Of a stretch of DNA of 40,139 nucleotides, positions 9,161-15,408 are shown piece after piece. The notes below the pieces were generated by a model. The model had not been told where the DNA came from and ran no database searches. It saw only the letters and a program-made list of their open reading frames with translations. Origin of the DNA: UBA2144 sp964506185 (GTDB taxonomy: Bacteria > Patescibacteriota > Gracilibacteria > Peribacterales > Peribacteraceae); contig CAZDKL010000013.1 in the NCBI GenBank assembly GCA_964506185.1, positions 1 to 40,139 on the forward strand, read 5' to 3'. The position numbers and the translations under genes were made by a program. Position 1 is the first letter of the stretch; every line of letters begins with the position of its first letter.

Positions 9161-9349
9161 CAGTCCTTGATGCAACGCACAGAGAACCCGTTCGCCTTGG
9201 TATTCGTATTCCGGTTGACCGTAGAGTTGGATGAATTCAGATTCCGGTTCCAGGCCGATGAACCGCTCTCCAGCGACGACCAGAAGTTGCCGTTGGAGCC
9301 AAGATTGTTGAAAGATCCATTGGTATTGCGGTTGCCGGCAAGGAGACCT
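9161..9349 (-). repeat. DGR template repeat (TR)
   Basis: This 189-bp segment aligns without gaps to the VR at 10693-10881. There are 16 mismatches, and at every one the TR base is A on the - (coding) strand; the VR has G seven times, T six times and C three times. About 46 adenines are present in the TR. In the target frame the TR reads as an Asn-rich version of the protein's end (for example GNRNTNGSFNNLGSNGNFW), because AAC/AAT codons are the mutable ones. The target's stop codon is replaced by TGG in the TR context. The first 31 bp on the RT side (9161-9191) are identical to the VR and probably correspond to the IMH region. The TR lies just downstream of avd, as in canonical DGRs. Confidence 0.95.
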
Positions 9350-9519
9350 GACGCAAAAGTAACCGTTTGATTCCTTCCGCCATTCTTGAACGAACAACAG
9401 AAGTTAGGAACTGTGCCCGAGACTTATAACTTGGTGTCCCCAAGTAGGTTACTGGACTGGAGAAGGCTCGCCCGCTTCCGCCGTAGCGACAAGCGGCTCT
9501 GACCGTACCGTATCGTACC
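9350..9519 (-). ncRNA. Probable 5' leader of the TR RNA
   Basis: These 170 bp between the avd stop and the TR hold no intact gene. In the target frame the TR-proximal part reads on as SGTVPNFCCSFKNGGRNQTV up to a TAA stop, so part of it may be a decayed fragment of a target gene. A small stem (ACTTGG/CCAAGT, about 9430-9446) is visible. In studied DGRs the RNA flanking the TR is needed for cDNA priming; by analogy this stretch may be transcribed with the TR. No promoter could be assigned. Confidence 0.4.
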
Positions 9520-9861
9520 TCACACACAGGATTTCTGCCACGCCGTGAGTTGTTTTGAAACGGATTCGATGAGTCCGTTCAGGCGCACGAATTTTTCAAG
9601 GTCGATCTGCCTCAGGTCTTTTGCCAGCCTGATATATAAACGGATTGTTTCCGTGTTTTCACGCGCCGCCTGGATCAGCGTTCCTTTGGCGCGACTGCTG
9701 TTCGCCCTGTAAATGTTACGGATCATTTCTATCGCTTCGTTCTTGATGCTCTCGCCGAGCGTGAACTTGTAGTCCCTGCTGAAATTCTTCACGAAGCGGA
9801 AGAGTTCGACGAGCAGATCGTAACTGTCTTTGTAAACGGGAAGGTGGTTGTAGAGAGCCAT
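9520..9861 (-). CDS. avd: DGR accessory variability protein (Avd), four-helix bundle
   Basis: A 113-residue all-helical basic protein of the Avd/bAvd family, which forms a barrel-like pentamer, binds the reverse transcriptase and TR RNA, and is required for mutagenic homing in the BPP-1 system. The N-terminal signature LPVYKDSYDLLVELFRFVKNFSRDYKFTLGE and the following EAIEMIRNIYRAN are characteristic. I prefer the ATG at 9861 (MALYNHLPVYK) over the upstream ATG at 9882, which lies inside an inverted repeat. The gene follows hepT in the same direction with a gap of about 60 bp and has no promoter hexamer of its own, so it may be read from the mntA promoter. The TR begins 170 bp further downstream. 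Confidence 0.88.
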   Translation of the reverse strand: MALYNHLPVYKDSYDLLVELFRFVKNFSRDYKFTLGESIKNEAIEMIRNIYRANSSRAKGTLIQAARENTETIRLYIRLAKDLRQIDLEKFVRLNGLIESVSKQLTAWQKSCV

Positions 9862-9879
9862 ATATCTTGAAGCGTAAAA

Positions 9880-9952
9880 CATGAATCTTGAAACTTGAAC
9901 TCAGGCATTGAAAAGAGCTTCAAGTTTTATGTTTCAAGTTCCAAGATTCATG
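9880..9952. repeat. Inverted repeat at the hepT/avd junction
   Basis: Arms 9880-9899 and 9933-9952 are complementary at 19 of 20 positions around a 33-nt spacer containing the hepT stop. The unit resembles ATGAATCTTGAAACTTGAA and occurs in further partial copies nearby. One arm encodes the last residues of HepT (ESWNLKHKT), which are probably repeat-derived. Confidence 0.75.
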
Positions 9953-10273
9953 CTCAAGCAATCTGTCAATTTTTTCCAGTGCGTCCGGAATATCTCTCTT
10001 GATGGTTCCCCATACTTCATCCAGATCGATCTCGTCGTACTCGTGGATGATCATGTCCCGCATGCCCGCCATTTCCTTCCACGGAATTTGCGGGTTTTCC
10101 TTCCGGACCGTTTCCGGAACGCGCTTCGCGGCTTCGCCGATCACCGAAAAATTTCTCTCAACAGCAAACCTGAGCACGGCGTCTTTCTCCATATCTTCTT
10201 TTGCATGCACATACTCGAGGAGGAAGCGCATTGCTTGACGAATATGCTCAAGAGGAAGTCGTGCGTTTTTCAT
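9920..10273 (-). CDS. hepT: HepT-like HEPN toxin (DUF86)
   Basis: A protein of 117 residues from the ATG at 10273. It carries the HEPN ribonuclease signature R-x4-H-x-Y as RDMIIHEYD, plus the usual helical DUF86 layout (LEHIRQAMRFLLEY, then FSVIGEAAKRVPETVR). HepT proteins cleave RNA and are neutralised by their partner MntA through AMPylation of a tyrosine in this motif. The start overlaps the mntA stop by ATGA, showing translational coupling. The extended upstream frame seen from 10351 overlaps mntA and is not needed. The pair sits between the DGR target and avd, splitting the usual target-avd-TR order. The last nine residues come from an inverted repeat. Confidence 0.88.
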   Translation of the reverse strand: MKNARLPLEHIRQAMRFLLEYVHAKEDMEKDAVLRFAVERNFSVIGEAAKRVPETVRKENPQIPWKEMAGMRDMIIHEYDEIDLDEVWGTIKRDIPDALEKIDRLLEHESWNLKHKT

Positions 10274-10560
10274 AGGGAGATCGCGGAAAGGTAGACCTCG
10301 TTCCGAATAAGAGGGTGAACCGTCTTGTCGGAAACGACATCGACGTCGCACCCCAAAAGCTCGCGCAGATCGGAAACCAGTCCCCCACGGTCAAAGAGCG
10401 TCGTTCCCCTGCGGAACGTCATGAGAAAATCGACATCGCTTCCTTCGCATTCCTCGCCGCGCACAACGGAACCGAAGACGCGGACGTTATATGCTCCTCT
10501 TCTGTTTGCGAGGGCAAAAATGTTTTCCCGATTCTTCCTGAGAAGTTCCAGCCGCAACAT
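10270..10560 (-). CDS. mntA: MntA-like minimal nucleotidyltransferase antitoxin
   Basis: A 96-residue protein with the MNT-fold signature VRVFGSVVRGEECEGSDVDFLM, i.e. GSxxRG followed by SDxD, which supplies the metal-binding aspartates. It is expected to transfer AMP groups onto the partner HepT and so silence it. The start is set by a leaderless-type promoter: TATACT (10567-10572) ends 6 nt before the ATG. The stop overlaps the hepT start. Since avd follows hepT on the same strand, the promoter could also serve avd and the TR. Confidence 0.9.
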   Translation of the reverse strand: MLRLELLRKNRENIFALANRRGAYNVRVFGSVVRGEECEGSDVDFLMTFRRGTTLFDRGGLVSDLRELLGCDVDVVSDKTVHPLIRNEVYLSAISL

Positions 10561-10566
10561 GCCATT

Positions 10567-10572
10567 AGTATA
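10567..10572 (-). promoter_or_regulatory. -10 element of mntA-hepT (leaderless type)
   Basis: The - strand reads TATACT, ending 6 nt before the mntA ATG. Confidence 0.6.
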
Positions 10573-10646
10573 CCATACCGCTCAAGTTCCTGCAGAAATA
10601 AATTTGTCGCGGACAAAATAGACAAATAGACAAATAGTCGGATTCA

Positions 10647-10691
10647 CCCCGTGAGATAGCGAGCTCGCAAAGCGAGCTCTATCTCACGGGG
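10647..10691. terminator. Long hairpin abutting the end of the DGR variable region
   Basis: A 20-bp stem (CCCCGTGAGATAG... against CTATCTCACGGGG) with one 2-nt bulge and an AAA loop. Its last base lies directly next to the target's stop codon (10692-10694). DGRs often carry a hairpin or cruciform just beyond the VR that promotes target recognition (shown for BPP-1); this one is longer than usual and may also end target transcription. The TR copy lacks it. Confidence 0.85.
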
Positions 10692-11510
10692 TCAGTCCTT
10701 GATGCAACGCACAGAGAACCCGTACGCCCTGGTACTCGTACTCCGGTGGACCGTAGAGATGGATGAACCCAGAACCCGGGGCCAGGCCGATGAACCGCTC
10801 TCCAGCGACGACCAGAAGTCGCCGTAGGAGCCAAGATTGTAGAAAGATCCATTGGTATTGCGGTAGCCGGCAAGGAGACCTTCAAAACCGGAGCTGCCGT
10901 TTTGCTTCAGGCTCGTTCCTTCGTTTGTACCCCTCCATCCTGTCGTTGACGTATTGTACGGAAAATCTGAGGCGCAGGTGCCGGAGGTGCAAACTTCTCT
11001 TTCCAGAGCGACTAATTCGTAGTGCGATGGTACATGCCAGTTTTCCGGGCAGATTCCCTGAACAACGGGACTGCATGCTTCATCACCCTCGCCGGAGCCG
11101 TTGCAGGATGTATTGTAGCCCATCATTTCGTCCCACTGGTACAGACCGCCGTAAGTGTCGCAATTGCCTGTCGAGTCGGAGTAGCAGTACTTTTCGACGG
11201 TAGAATTATTCGTCTGTTCCCCGCTTCCGTCAACGCGGGTTCCGTAGTTAAGGTTCTCAGCCATCCAGCATTGGGTGCCTATCTCGACAGTCGTATACGC
11301 CGCGCCGTCGCGGTAATCCGTAAAGCTGTCTCCGCATCCCCACACGGAAAGTTTTACCTGCCCCGCGGTTGTATCCACATTCAGTTGATAACTTGAGGCG
11401 ATTTTTGTTTCGTCGGTAAAAGTGTCGGAGATCAGGCTGGCGGCGAGGGCGATGCCGGCGGAACCAAGGATAACGATTATTGCTATTAGAGGAACAGGGT
11501 ATTTTTTCAT
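10692..11510 (-). CDS. DGR target: membrane-anchored FISUMP (C-type-lectin-fold) protein
   Basis: A 272-residue protein beginning MKKYPVPLIAIIVILGSAGIALAAS, an uncleaved or cleavable N-terminal membrane segment, followed by an exposed domain of the Fibrobacter succinogenes major paralogous (FISUMP) type: CWMAENLNYGT, YGGLYQW, GICPENWHVPSHYELVALE, then GLLAGYRNTNGSFYNLGSYGDFWSS and a closing FSVRCIKD. This fold is a common DGR scaffold because it tolerates changes at ligand-facing positions. The last 62 residues or so are encoded by the VR; compared with the TR, 13 residues have been changed (mostly Asn to Tyr, Asp, Ser, His, Pro, Val, Gly or Ile, and one Lys to Arg). The start is chosen from TACAAT ending 6 nt before this ATG; the ATG 63 bp upstream has no such support. 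It is probably a surface-displayed binding protein with an unknown ligand. Confidence 0.92.
   Translation of the reverse strand: MKKYPVPLIAIIVILGSAGIALAASLISDTFTDETKIASSYQLNVDTTAGQVKLSVWGCGDSFTDYRDGAAYTTVEIGTQCWMAENLNYGTRVDGSGEQTNNSTVEKYCYSDSTGNCDTYGGLYQWDEMMGYNTSCNGSGEGDEACSPVVQGICPENWHVPSHYELVALEREVCTSGTCASDFPYNTSTTGWRGTNEGTSLKQNGSSGFEGLLAGYRNTNGSFYNLGSYGDFWSSLESGSSAWPRVLGSSISTVHRSTSTRAYGFSVRCIKD
10693..10881 (-). repeat. DGR variable repeat (VR)
   Basis: 189 bp, ungapped match to the TR with 16 substitutions, all at TR adenines. It begins one base inside the target's stop codon and ends within the LLAG codons. The substitutions spread through the region except the last 31 bp next to the stop, which are identical to the TR. 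Confidence 0.95.
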
Positions 11511-11516
11511 GAGCCT

Positions 11517-11522
11517 ATTGTA
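11517..11522 (-). promoter_or_regulatory. -10 element of the DGR target gene (leaderless type)
   Basis: The - strand reads TACAAT, ending 6 nt before the ATG at 11510, which fixes the start codon. Confidence 0.6.
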
Positions 11523-11582
11523 ACAGATAGATTCCCCGATTTTTATTGATTTTATCCGTATAACCTGTGCCATCGCCGGTCC

Positions 11583-11873
11583 ATGCAGGATGACATTACC
11601 AACAAAGTGCTTCTTGAGCTCATGCAGAGCATAAAAATCTCCTTAGATAGTGATATAAAAGGTATAAAAGGGGATATTATTGGCATAAAAGAAGATATAA
11701 CAGGTATAAAAGAGGATATAAAAGGCGTAAAAAAAGATATGAAAACCGGGTTTGAGGAAGCCGCTCTGCACAGGAAGGCTCTTCAGGAAGACTTGGAAGC
11801 GACCATAGGGATGCAGGCGGTGCATCAGAAAAAGCTGGCGAAAATATCTGTGCCTGCCGGCCGTAGCCCATAG
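11583..11873 (+). CDS. Small predicted coiled-coil protein with heptad repeats (right edge of the DGR island)
   Basis: A 96-residue protein whose centre is five 7-residue units (DIKGIKG, DIIGIKE, DITGIKE, DIKGVKK, DMKTGFE), encoded by 21-bp tandem repeats at about 11650-11750. This predicts a parallel coiled coil. There is no signal peptide. The C-terminus (SVPAGRSP) runs into a REP-like sequence and may be repeat-derived. The gene is divergent from the DGR target with 72 bp between the two starts. It is similar in length and character to the protein at 7507-7794, but no clear sequence identity is visible. Function unknown. Confidence 0.6.
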   Translation: MQDDITNKVLLELMQSIKISLDSDIKGIKGDIIGIKEDITGIKEDIKGVKKDMKTGFEEAALHRKALQEDLEATIGMQAVHQKKLAKISVPAGRSP

Positions 11874-11896
11874 GCGAAGGTTGGTAATCAGTGTCT

Positions 11897-12154
11897 TCAC
11901 CTGTAAACATCCTTCCTATGCCCCACCCTGAGCACAGTAACAGTAACAACACCCTTTTCTATTGTATAAATAATCCGGTAAGGCCAGACACGGAGGGACC
12001 ACTTTCCCGCCAGTTCCCCCAGAAGACGTTTGCCGCGGAACGGTTCGTGCTGTAGGGAAGATATGGCATCAGCTATGCGCCTTCGGTCATTCATAGAAAG
12101 TTTCTCTGACTCCTTTCGCGCTTGCTTGGTAACAACTACACGGTAAATTTTCAT
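11897..12154 (-). CDS. RelE/ParE-family toxin
   Basis: An 85-residue protein with the RelE fold sequence pattern: YRVVVTKQARKESEKL at the N-terminus, LQHEPFRGKRLLGELAGKWSLRVWPYRIIYTIEKGVVTVTVLRVGHRKDVYR at the end. The R-V-W-P-Y-R-I-I-Y block and the terminal GHR are family hallmarks; RelE toxins cleave mRNA in the ribosomal A site. The start overlaps the antitoxin stop by ATGA, so the pair is translationally coupled. It belongs to a second toxin-antitoxin module right beside the DGR island. Confidence 0.9.
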   Translation of the reverse strand: MKIYRVVVTKQARKESEKLSMNDRRRIADAISSLQHEPFRGKRLLGELAGKWSLRVWPYRIIYTIEKGVVTVTVLRVGHRKDVYR

Positions 12155-12420
12155 ACGCCAAGATTCTTCCTGAATTCTTCCAGATTTACAACCTCTCCTT
12201 TTTCTTTCTCCCGCTGAGCATTCCGGATCGTTTTAACTTCCTCCGGATCGGACATTATATCCATTGTCTCCATCCAGCCTTCAAATTCTTCGAAAGAAAT
12301 GAATACCCCTTTAGGATGCCCCGCGTGCGTGATTGTTATAAAAACACCGGGTGTTTCGATTTCGCGCAGAATGGAAAAAAACTCCTTTCGCGCCTCTGAC
12401 GCTGTAAATATCTTATTCAT
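12151..12420 (-). CDS. Phd/YefM-family antitoxin
   Basis: An 89-residue protein from MNKIFTASEARKEFFSILREIE, the standard Phd/YefM DNA-binding N-terminus, with ITHAGHPKGVFISFEEFEGWMETMDIM following and a charged, toxin-binding C-terminus (EVVNLEEFRKNLGV). It is expected to bind the toxin and repress the operon. The start is the ATG at 12420: TATAAT (12427-12432) ends exactly 6 nt upstream. The longer frame from 12462 would overlap this promoter. Confidence 0.9.
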   Translation of the reverse strand: MNKIFTASEARKEFFSILREIETPGVFITITHAGHPKGVFISFEEFEGWMETMDIMSDPEEVKTIRNAQREKEKGEVVNLEEFRKNLGV

Positions 12421-12426
12421 ACGTAC

Positions 12427-12432
12427 ATTATA
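12427..12432 (-). promoter_or_regulatory. -10 element of the Phd/RelE operon (leaderless type)
   Basis: The - strand reads TATAAT, ending 6 nt before the antitoxin ATG. The flanking GTAC...GTAC bases form a small palindrome that could be the operator. Confidence 0.6.
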
Positions 12433-12473
12433 GCGTACAACACTCCCGAAAATCAAGGACAAACAACCAATAA

Positions 12474-13415
12474 CTACTCACACACAACCCCCTCTCCCTC
12501 ATTCACCCAGTTCTCATCAAATGTAAATATCTGAGTACAATTAGTTTTATCCTCCTCCCAAGAAATTGTTACTGAGTCTTCGAATAATACAAGATGAATT
12601 TCCTCCCCTTTAGGTACACTTGTTTCAAGCGGTCCTTGGATTCCATACAAAACACTACTGACCTTCTCTTCCCTGGTCTCCAAAACCGTTGAGCCACTCA
12701 GATTTGTAATAGAAAACTTATCAACATCAGCAGAGAAAACTGCTCCGGTTTCCGTGGCTCCCATAAATGGTTCATCAGTTGGAGGATCAATAATTATTAA
12801 TTCTTCCTCACCATCACCATTAACATCATATCTATGTCCAATATCTGCAACGGATGCATTCAATCTTAATCTGACCTTATCCCGAGCGCTTTCTTCCTTT
12901 TCTTTTTTCATTGCATACATCTTCTTCTTCTCTGCTTCATGATCTTTGTATGCACTGTATTCATCGTTGTATGCAACAATTTGTTTATCATCCAGCCCAA
13001 CAAAGAAATGCAGTTGTCCGCTGGAGCTTTTTGCTTCCTCCCCTTCTCCAGTTTTCGTTCTTATATCCAGCATAAATGGAGACTTTTGCCACTCATCACG
13101 CGTTGCAAAACTGAATCTGGCAATAGTTGCACCGGATTCCATTGTTATAGACTTTCTACCAAGCGGCATTTTTCTGTCATCGGGAGAAAACCACGTAGCC
13201 TGCACATCAGTCTCGTCAACACTTTCACCAAAAGCAACAACTGCAACTAGATTAGTTTCATCTGTATTAAACCGATCTTTGAAAGCAAGTTCATTGAGAG
13301 GTGTTTTAAGTGTACCGCTGGCAATTCCAAGAAAAGAAATTTCAGCTTGCTCCGGCTTCGGGCCGCAAGCAGTTACAAGAAGTCCTGCGAGTGATATTAG
13401 GATTAGTCTTTTCAT
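12474..13415 (-). CDS. Predicted lipoprotein of unknown function
   Basis: A 313-residue protein. The first 17 residues (MKRLILISLAGLLVTAC) form a lipoprotein signal peptide with lipobox LVTAC, so Cys17 should be lipidated and the protein surface-anchored. The rest has no family I recognise. There is a beta-rich first half (about 25-140), a strongly charged Lys/Glu helix (about 150-180) and an acidic segment DVNGDGEEELIII (about 205) resembling FG-GAP/EF-hand-like calcium loops. Two Cys near the C-terminus (CTQIF and VVCE) could form a disulfide. A TATCAT hexamer lies 9 nt before the ATG. It stands alone between the Phd antitoxin and a hairpin repeat. Confidence 0.8.
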   Translation of the reverse strand: MKRLILISLAGLLVTACGPKPEQAEISFLGIASGTLKTPLNELAFKDRFNTDETNLVAVVAFGESVDETDVQATWFSPDDRKMPLGRKSITMESGATIARFSFATRDEWQKSPFMLDIRTKTGEGEEAKSSSGQLHFFVGLDDKQIVAYNDEYSAYKDHEAEKKKMYAMKKEKEESARDKVRLRLNASVADIGHRYDVNGDGEEELIIIDPPTDEPFMGATETGAVFSADVDKFSITNLSGSTVLETREEKVSSVLYGIQGPLETSVPKGEEIHLVLFEDSVTISWEEDKTNCTQIFTFDENWVNEGEGVVCE

Positions 13416-13451
13416 AGTGATTGGATGATAGCAGATGACATTTAAAGAGCA

Positions 13452-13525
13452 ATAAAGAGAAAAAAGGGTAATAAGAGTAAAAAGCCTTTTTACTCTTCTT
13501 TACTTTTTACCCTTTTTCCTCTTTA
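13452..13525. repeat. Long imperfect hairpin upstream of the four-helix-bundle gene
   Basis: An A-rich arm (from about 13452) folds on a T-rich arm around CC at 13485-13486. The T-rich arm 13486-13517 recurs at 13968-13999 with 31 of 32 bases identical, so the same unit flanks the gene at 13570 on both sides. Confidence 0.75.
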
Positions 13526-13569
13526 TATCCTTTCAATCTTTTATACATTGGTGTAATGTCGGACACCCT

Positions 13570-13935
13570 ATGAACAACCAAAAAGTATTCACATTTAAAG
13601 ACAGATCTATGAATTTTGCATTGAGAGTGCGAGACTTTGTAAGGAAATTGCCATACAACATTCCAAATATTGAATATTCGAAACAACTTATTCGTTCATC
13701 CGGATCAATTGGAGCAAATTACATAGAAGCAGGAGAAGGAATGAGCAAGAGGGACTGCATTAAGTATTTAAAAATATCTAAAAAAGAGGCAAAGGAATGC
13801 AGTCACTGGATTGAACTTATTGATTCTGGATCCAATACAGATCTTGAAAAAATTAGAATAGATCTTCTGAATGAATCTAGGGAATTATTTTATATTCTCT
13901 GCTCAATTGTCAGCAAAATGGTTAGGAAAGAGTAA
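13570..13935 (+). CDS. Four-helix-bundle protein (23S rRNA IVP / S23 family)
   Basis: A 121-residue helical protein with the family pattern: FKDRSMNFALRVRDFVRKLP, then YSKQLIRSSGSIGANYIEAGEGMSKRDCIKYLKISKKEAKECSHWIELI. Proteins of this family were first seen in intervening sequences of 23S rRNA, and DGR Avd belongs to the same fold group. Here it stands alone, not inside rRNA, between two nearly identical hairpin repeats, which suggests it moved as a small unit. Biochemical function of the free-standing members is unknown. It could be a distant relative of the avd at 9520-9861, but sequence similarity is weak. Confidence 0.88.
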   Translation: MNNQKVFTFKDRSMNFALRVRDFVRKLPYNIPNIEYSKQLIRSSGSIGANYIEAGEGMSKRDCIKYLKISKKEAKECSHWIELIDSGSNTDLEKIRIDLLNESRELFYILCSIVSKMVRKE

Positions 13936-13940
13936 TAAGT

Positions 13941-13999
13941 GAAAGAAGAGAAAAAAGTGTAAAAAGACTTTTTACTCTTTTTTACTTTTTACCCTTTTT
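13941..13999. repeat. Long imperfect hairpin downstream of the four-helix-bundle gene
   Basis: An A-rich arm (13941-13966) and a T-rich arm (13968-13999). The T-rich arm is the near-identical second copy of 13486-13517. It may also terminate transcription of the gene that ends at 13935. Confidence 0.7.
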
Positions 14000-14129
14000 A
14001 CCCTTTTAGCAATCTATACCACAAACGAGCTATTCTGCAATTATTAAAACTTGAAATAATTCATCTATCATTTACCATGGTGTACGTTCAATCACCTATA
14101 TACTTTACTTAACATTACTCCCCTATCCA

Positions 14130-15200
14130 ATGCCAAAAACAACAAGAAAAACCCCACAACAAAAAATAAACACAGATCCACATGATCCAAAACTAGATTC
14201 CGTTAATGCAGCCCTAGCAAGTATAGAAAAACAATACGGTGTAGGCGCAATTATGGAAATGAATAAGGACAATGTCGTTGATATTCAAAGGTTCCCATCT
14301 GGATCCTTATCACTAGATATTGCCTTGGGTGGAGGACTCCCCGGAGGACGCATTGTAGAAATTTACGGTCCGGAGTCATCAGGAAAAACTACTTTGGCTC
14401 TTCACGCTGTTGCAGAGAGACAGAAGGCCGGAGGAAAAGCCGCGTTTATAGACGCTGAGCATGCACTTGATGCTCAATATGCTCGCAAGATCGGAGTTGA
14501 TGTCGATAGCCTTTTGGTTTCACAGCCGGATGATGGAGAACAAGCTTTGGAAATTACAGAGACTTTGGTCAGGTCAGGCGGAATAGATATAATAGTTATC
14601 GACTCAGTCGCTGCACTTACACCAAGAGCAGAAATTGAAGGGATGATGGGAGACAGCCATATGGGATTGCAGGCAAGACTTATGAGCCAGGCACTTAGAA
14701 AACTAACTTCAATAGTCAGCAAAACCAGCTGTACCGTTATATTCATAAACCAGCTGAGAATGAAAATTGGAGTGATGTTCGGCAATCCCGAAACTACAAC
14801 CGGAGGCAACGCCCTTAAATTTTATTCATCAGTAAGAATAGACGTAAGGAGAATTGATAAAATTCTTGAGAAAGCTCCGTCTCAGACAAATTCTGACGAC
14901 AAGACAAATAAAATGCAGGAGGTGGTCGGAAACAGAACTCGTGCAAAAATAGTTAAAAACAAGATTGCTCCCCCATTCAAACAGGCAGAATTTGATATTC
15001 TTTACGCACAGGGAATAAGCAAGGAAGGAGACATCATAGATTTAGGAGTTAAATACGGAATTATTGAGAGATCAGGAGCATACTTCAAGATCGGCGAAAA
15101 TACTCTGGGGCAAGGGCGGGAACAAGCTCGTCAAACGCTTATCGAAGATAAGAAACTAGCACTTGATTTAGAGAATAAAATTATAGAAGCTGCAATCTGA
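14130..15200 (+). CDS. recA: Recombinase RecA
   Basis: A 356-residue protein, full length for RecA, which polymerises on single-stranded DNA and drives strand exchange and SOS induction. Walker A is GPESSGKTT (about residues 80-88). The MAW motif region reads QPDDGEQALEI, Walker B IIVIDSVAALTPRAEIEG, and loop L2 FINQLRMKIGVMFGNPETTTGGNALKFYSS. The segment after the core, DKILEKAPSQTNSDDKTNKMQEVVGN, is roughly ten residues longer than in E. coli RecA. A TATACT hexamer at 14099-14104 would give a short leader. Two hairpins follow the gene. RecA could also help maintain the abundant repeats seen here. Confidence 0.98.
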   Translation: MPKTTRKTPQQKINTDPHDPKLDSVNAALASIEKQYGVGAIMEMNKDNVVDIQRFPSGSLSLDIALGGGLPGGRIVEIYGPESSGKTTLALHAVAERQKAGGKAAFIDAEHALDAQYARKIGVDVDSLLVSQPDDGEQALEITETLVRSGGIDIIVIDSVAALTPRAEIEGMMGDSHMGLQARLMSQALRKLTSIVSKTSCTVIFINQLRMKIGVMFGNPETTTGGNALKFYSSVRIDVRRIDKILEKAPSQTNSDDKTNKMQEVVGNRTRAKIVKNKIAPPFKQAEFDILYAQGISKEGDIIDLGVKYGIIERSGAYFKIGENTLGQGREQARQTLIEDKKLALDLENKIIEAAI

Positions 15201-15219
15201 ACCGTCCTCCATCCCCCAG

Positions 15220-15285
15220 CCCCTTCCTCCAAAGGAGGAAGGGGAGCAATTATTATAAATAACCCCCTCTCCTTTGGAGAGGGGG
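15220..15285. terminator. Two perfect GC-rich hairpins after recA
   Basis: CCCCTTCCTCC-AAA-GGAGGAAGGGG (15220-15244) and CCCCCTCTCC-TTT-GGAGAGGGGG (15263-15285). Both are REP-like units; the second shares the CCCCTCTCC core with the element at 19997-20179. They probably stop recA transcripts before dnaB. Confidence 0.65.
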
Positions 15286-15408
15286 TTTGGGGGAGAGGAA
15301 GCTTCAAGATATTTTCCACATCTTATCCTCACAGCTCACAGCAATTGTGATCTGCTGCAACATCAATTATTTGCCGTTTTCAATGCAAGTTCTAGAATCG
15401 GGTTCCCG

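Larger units (their letters stand above)
7928..11522. mobile_element. Complete diversity-generating retroelement with inserted toxin-antitoxin pair
   Basis: Contains RT, TR, avd, VR and target, i.e. all known DGR parts. Order on the - strand is target/VR, hairpin, mntA, hepT, avd, TR; the RT follows but points the opposite way. Apart from the RT orientation and the mntA-hepT insertion, the order is that of BPP-1 (target, avd, TR, RT). Confidence 0.9.

Noticed and set aside
8996..9397. Open frame of 133 codons on the - strand across the TR and the RT 3' end
   Set aside because: It overlaps the real RT gene and reads the TR in the wrong frame for the target protein.
9237..9527. Open frame of 96 codons on the - strand across the TR
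   Set aside because: It reads the TR in a frame different from the target's and its upstream part has no family pattern; it is a shadow of the TR region.
10273..10351. Upstream extension of hepT (27 extra residues)
   Set aside because: It overlaps mntA, shows no HEPN-like sequence, and the ATGA overlap start at 10273 is typical of coupled toxin-antitoxin pairs.
15274..15408. N-terminal extension of DnaB
   Set aside because: It is translated REP hairpin and spacer; the normal DnaB start is at 15409.
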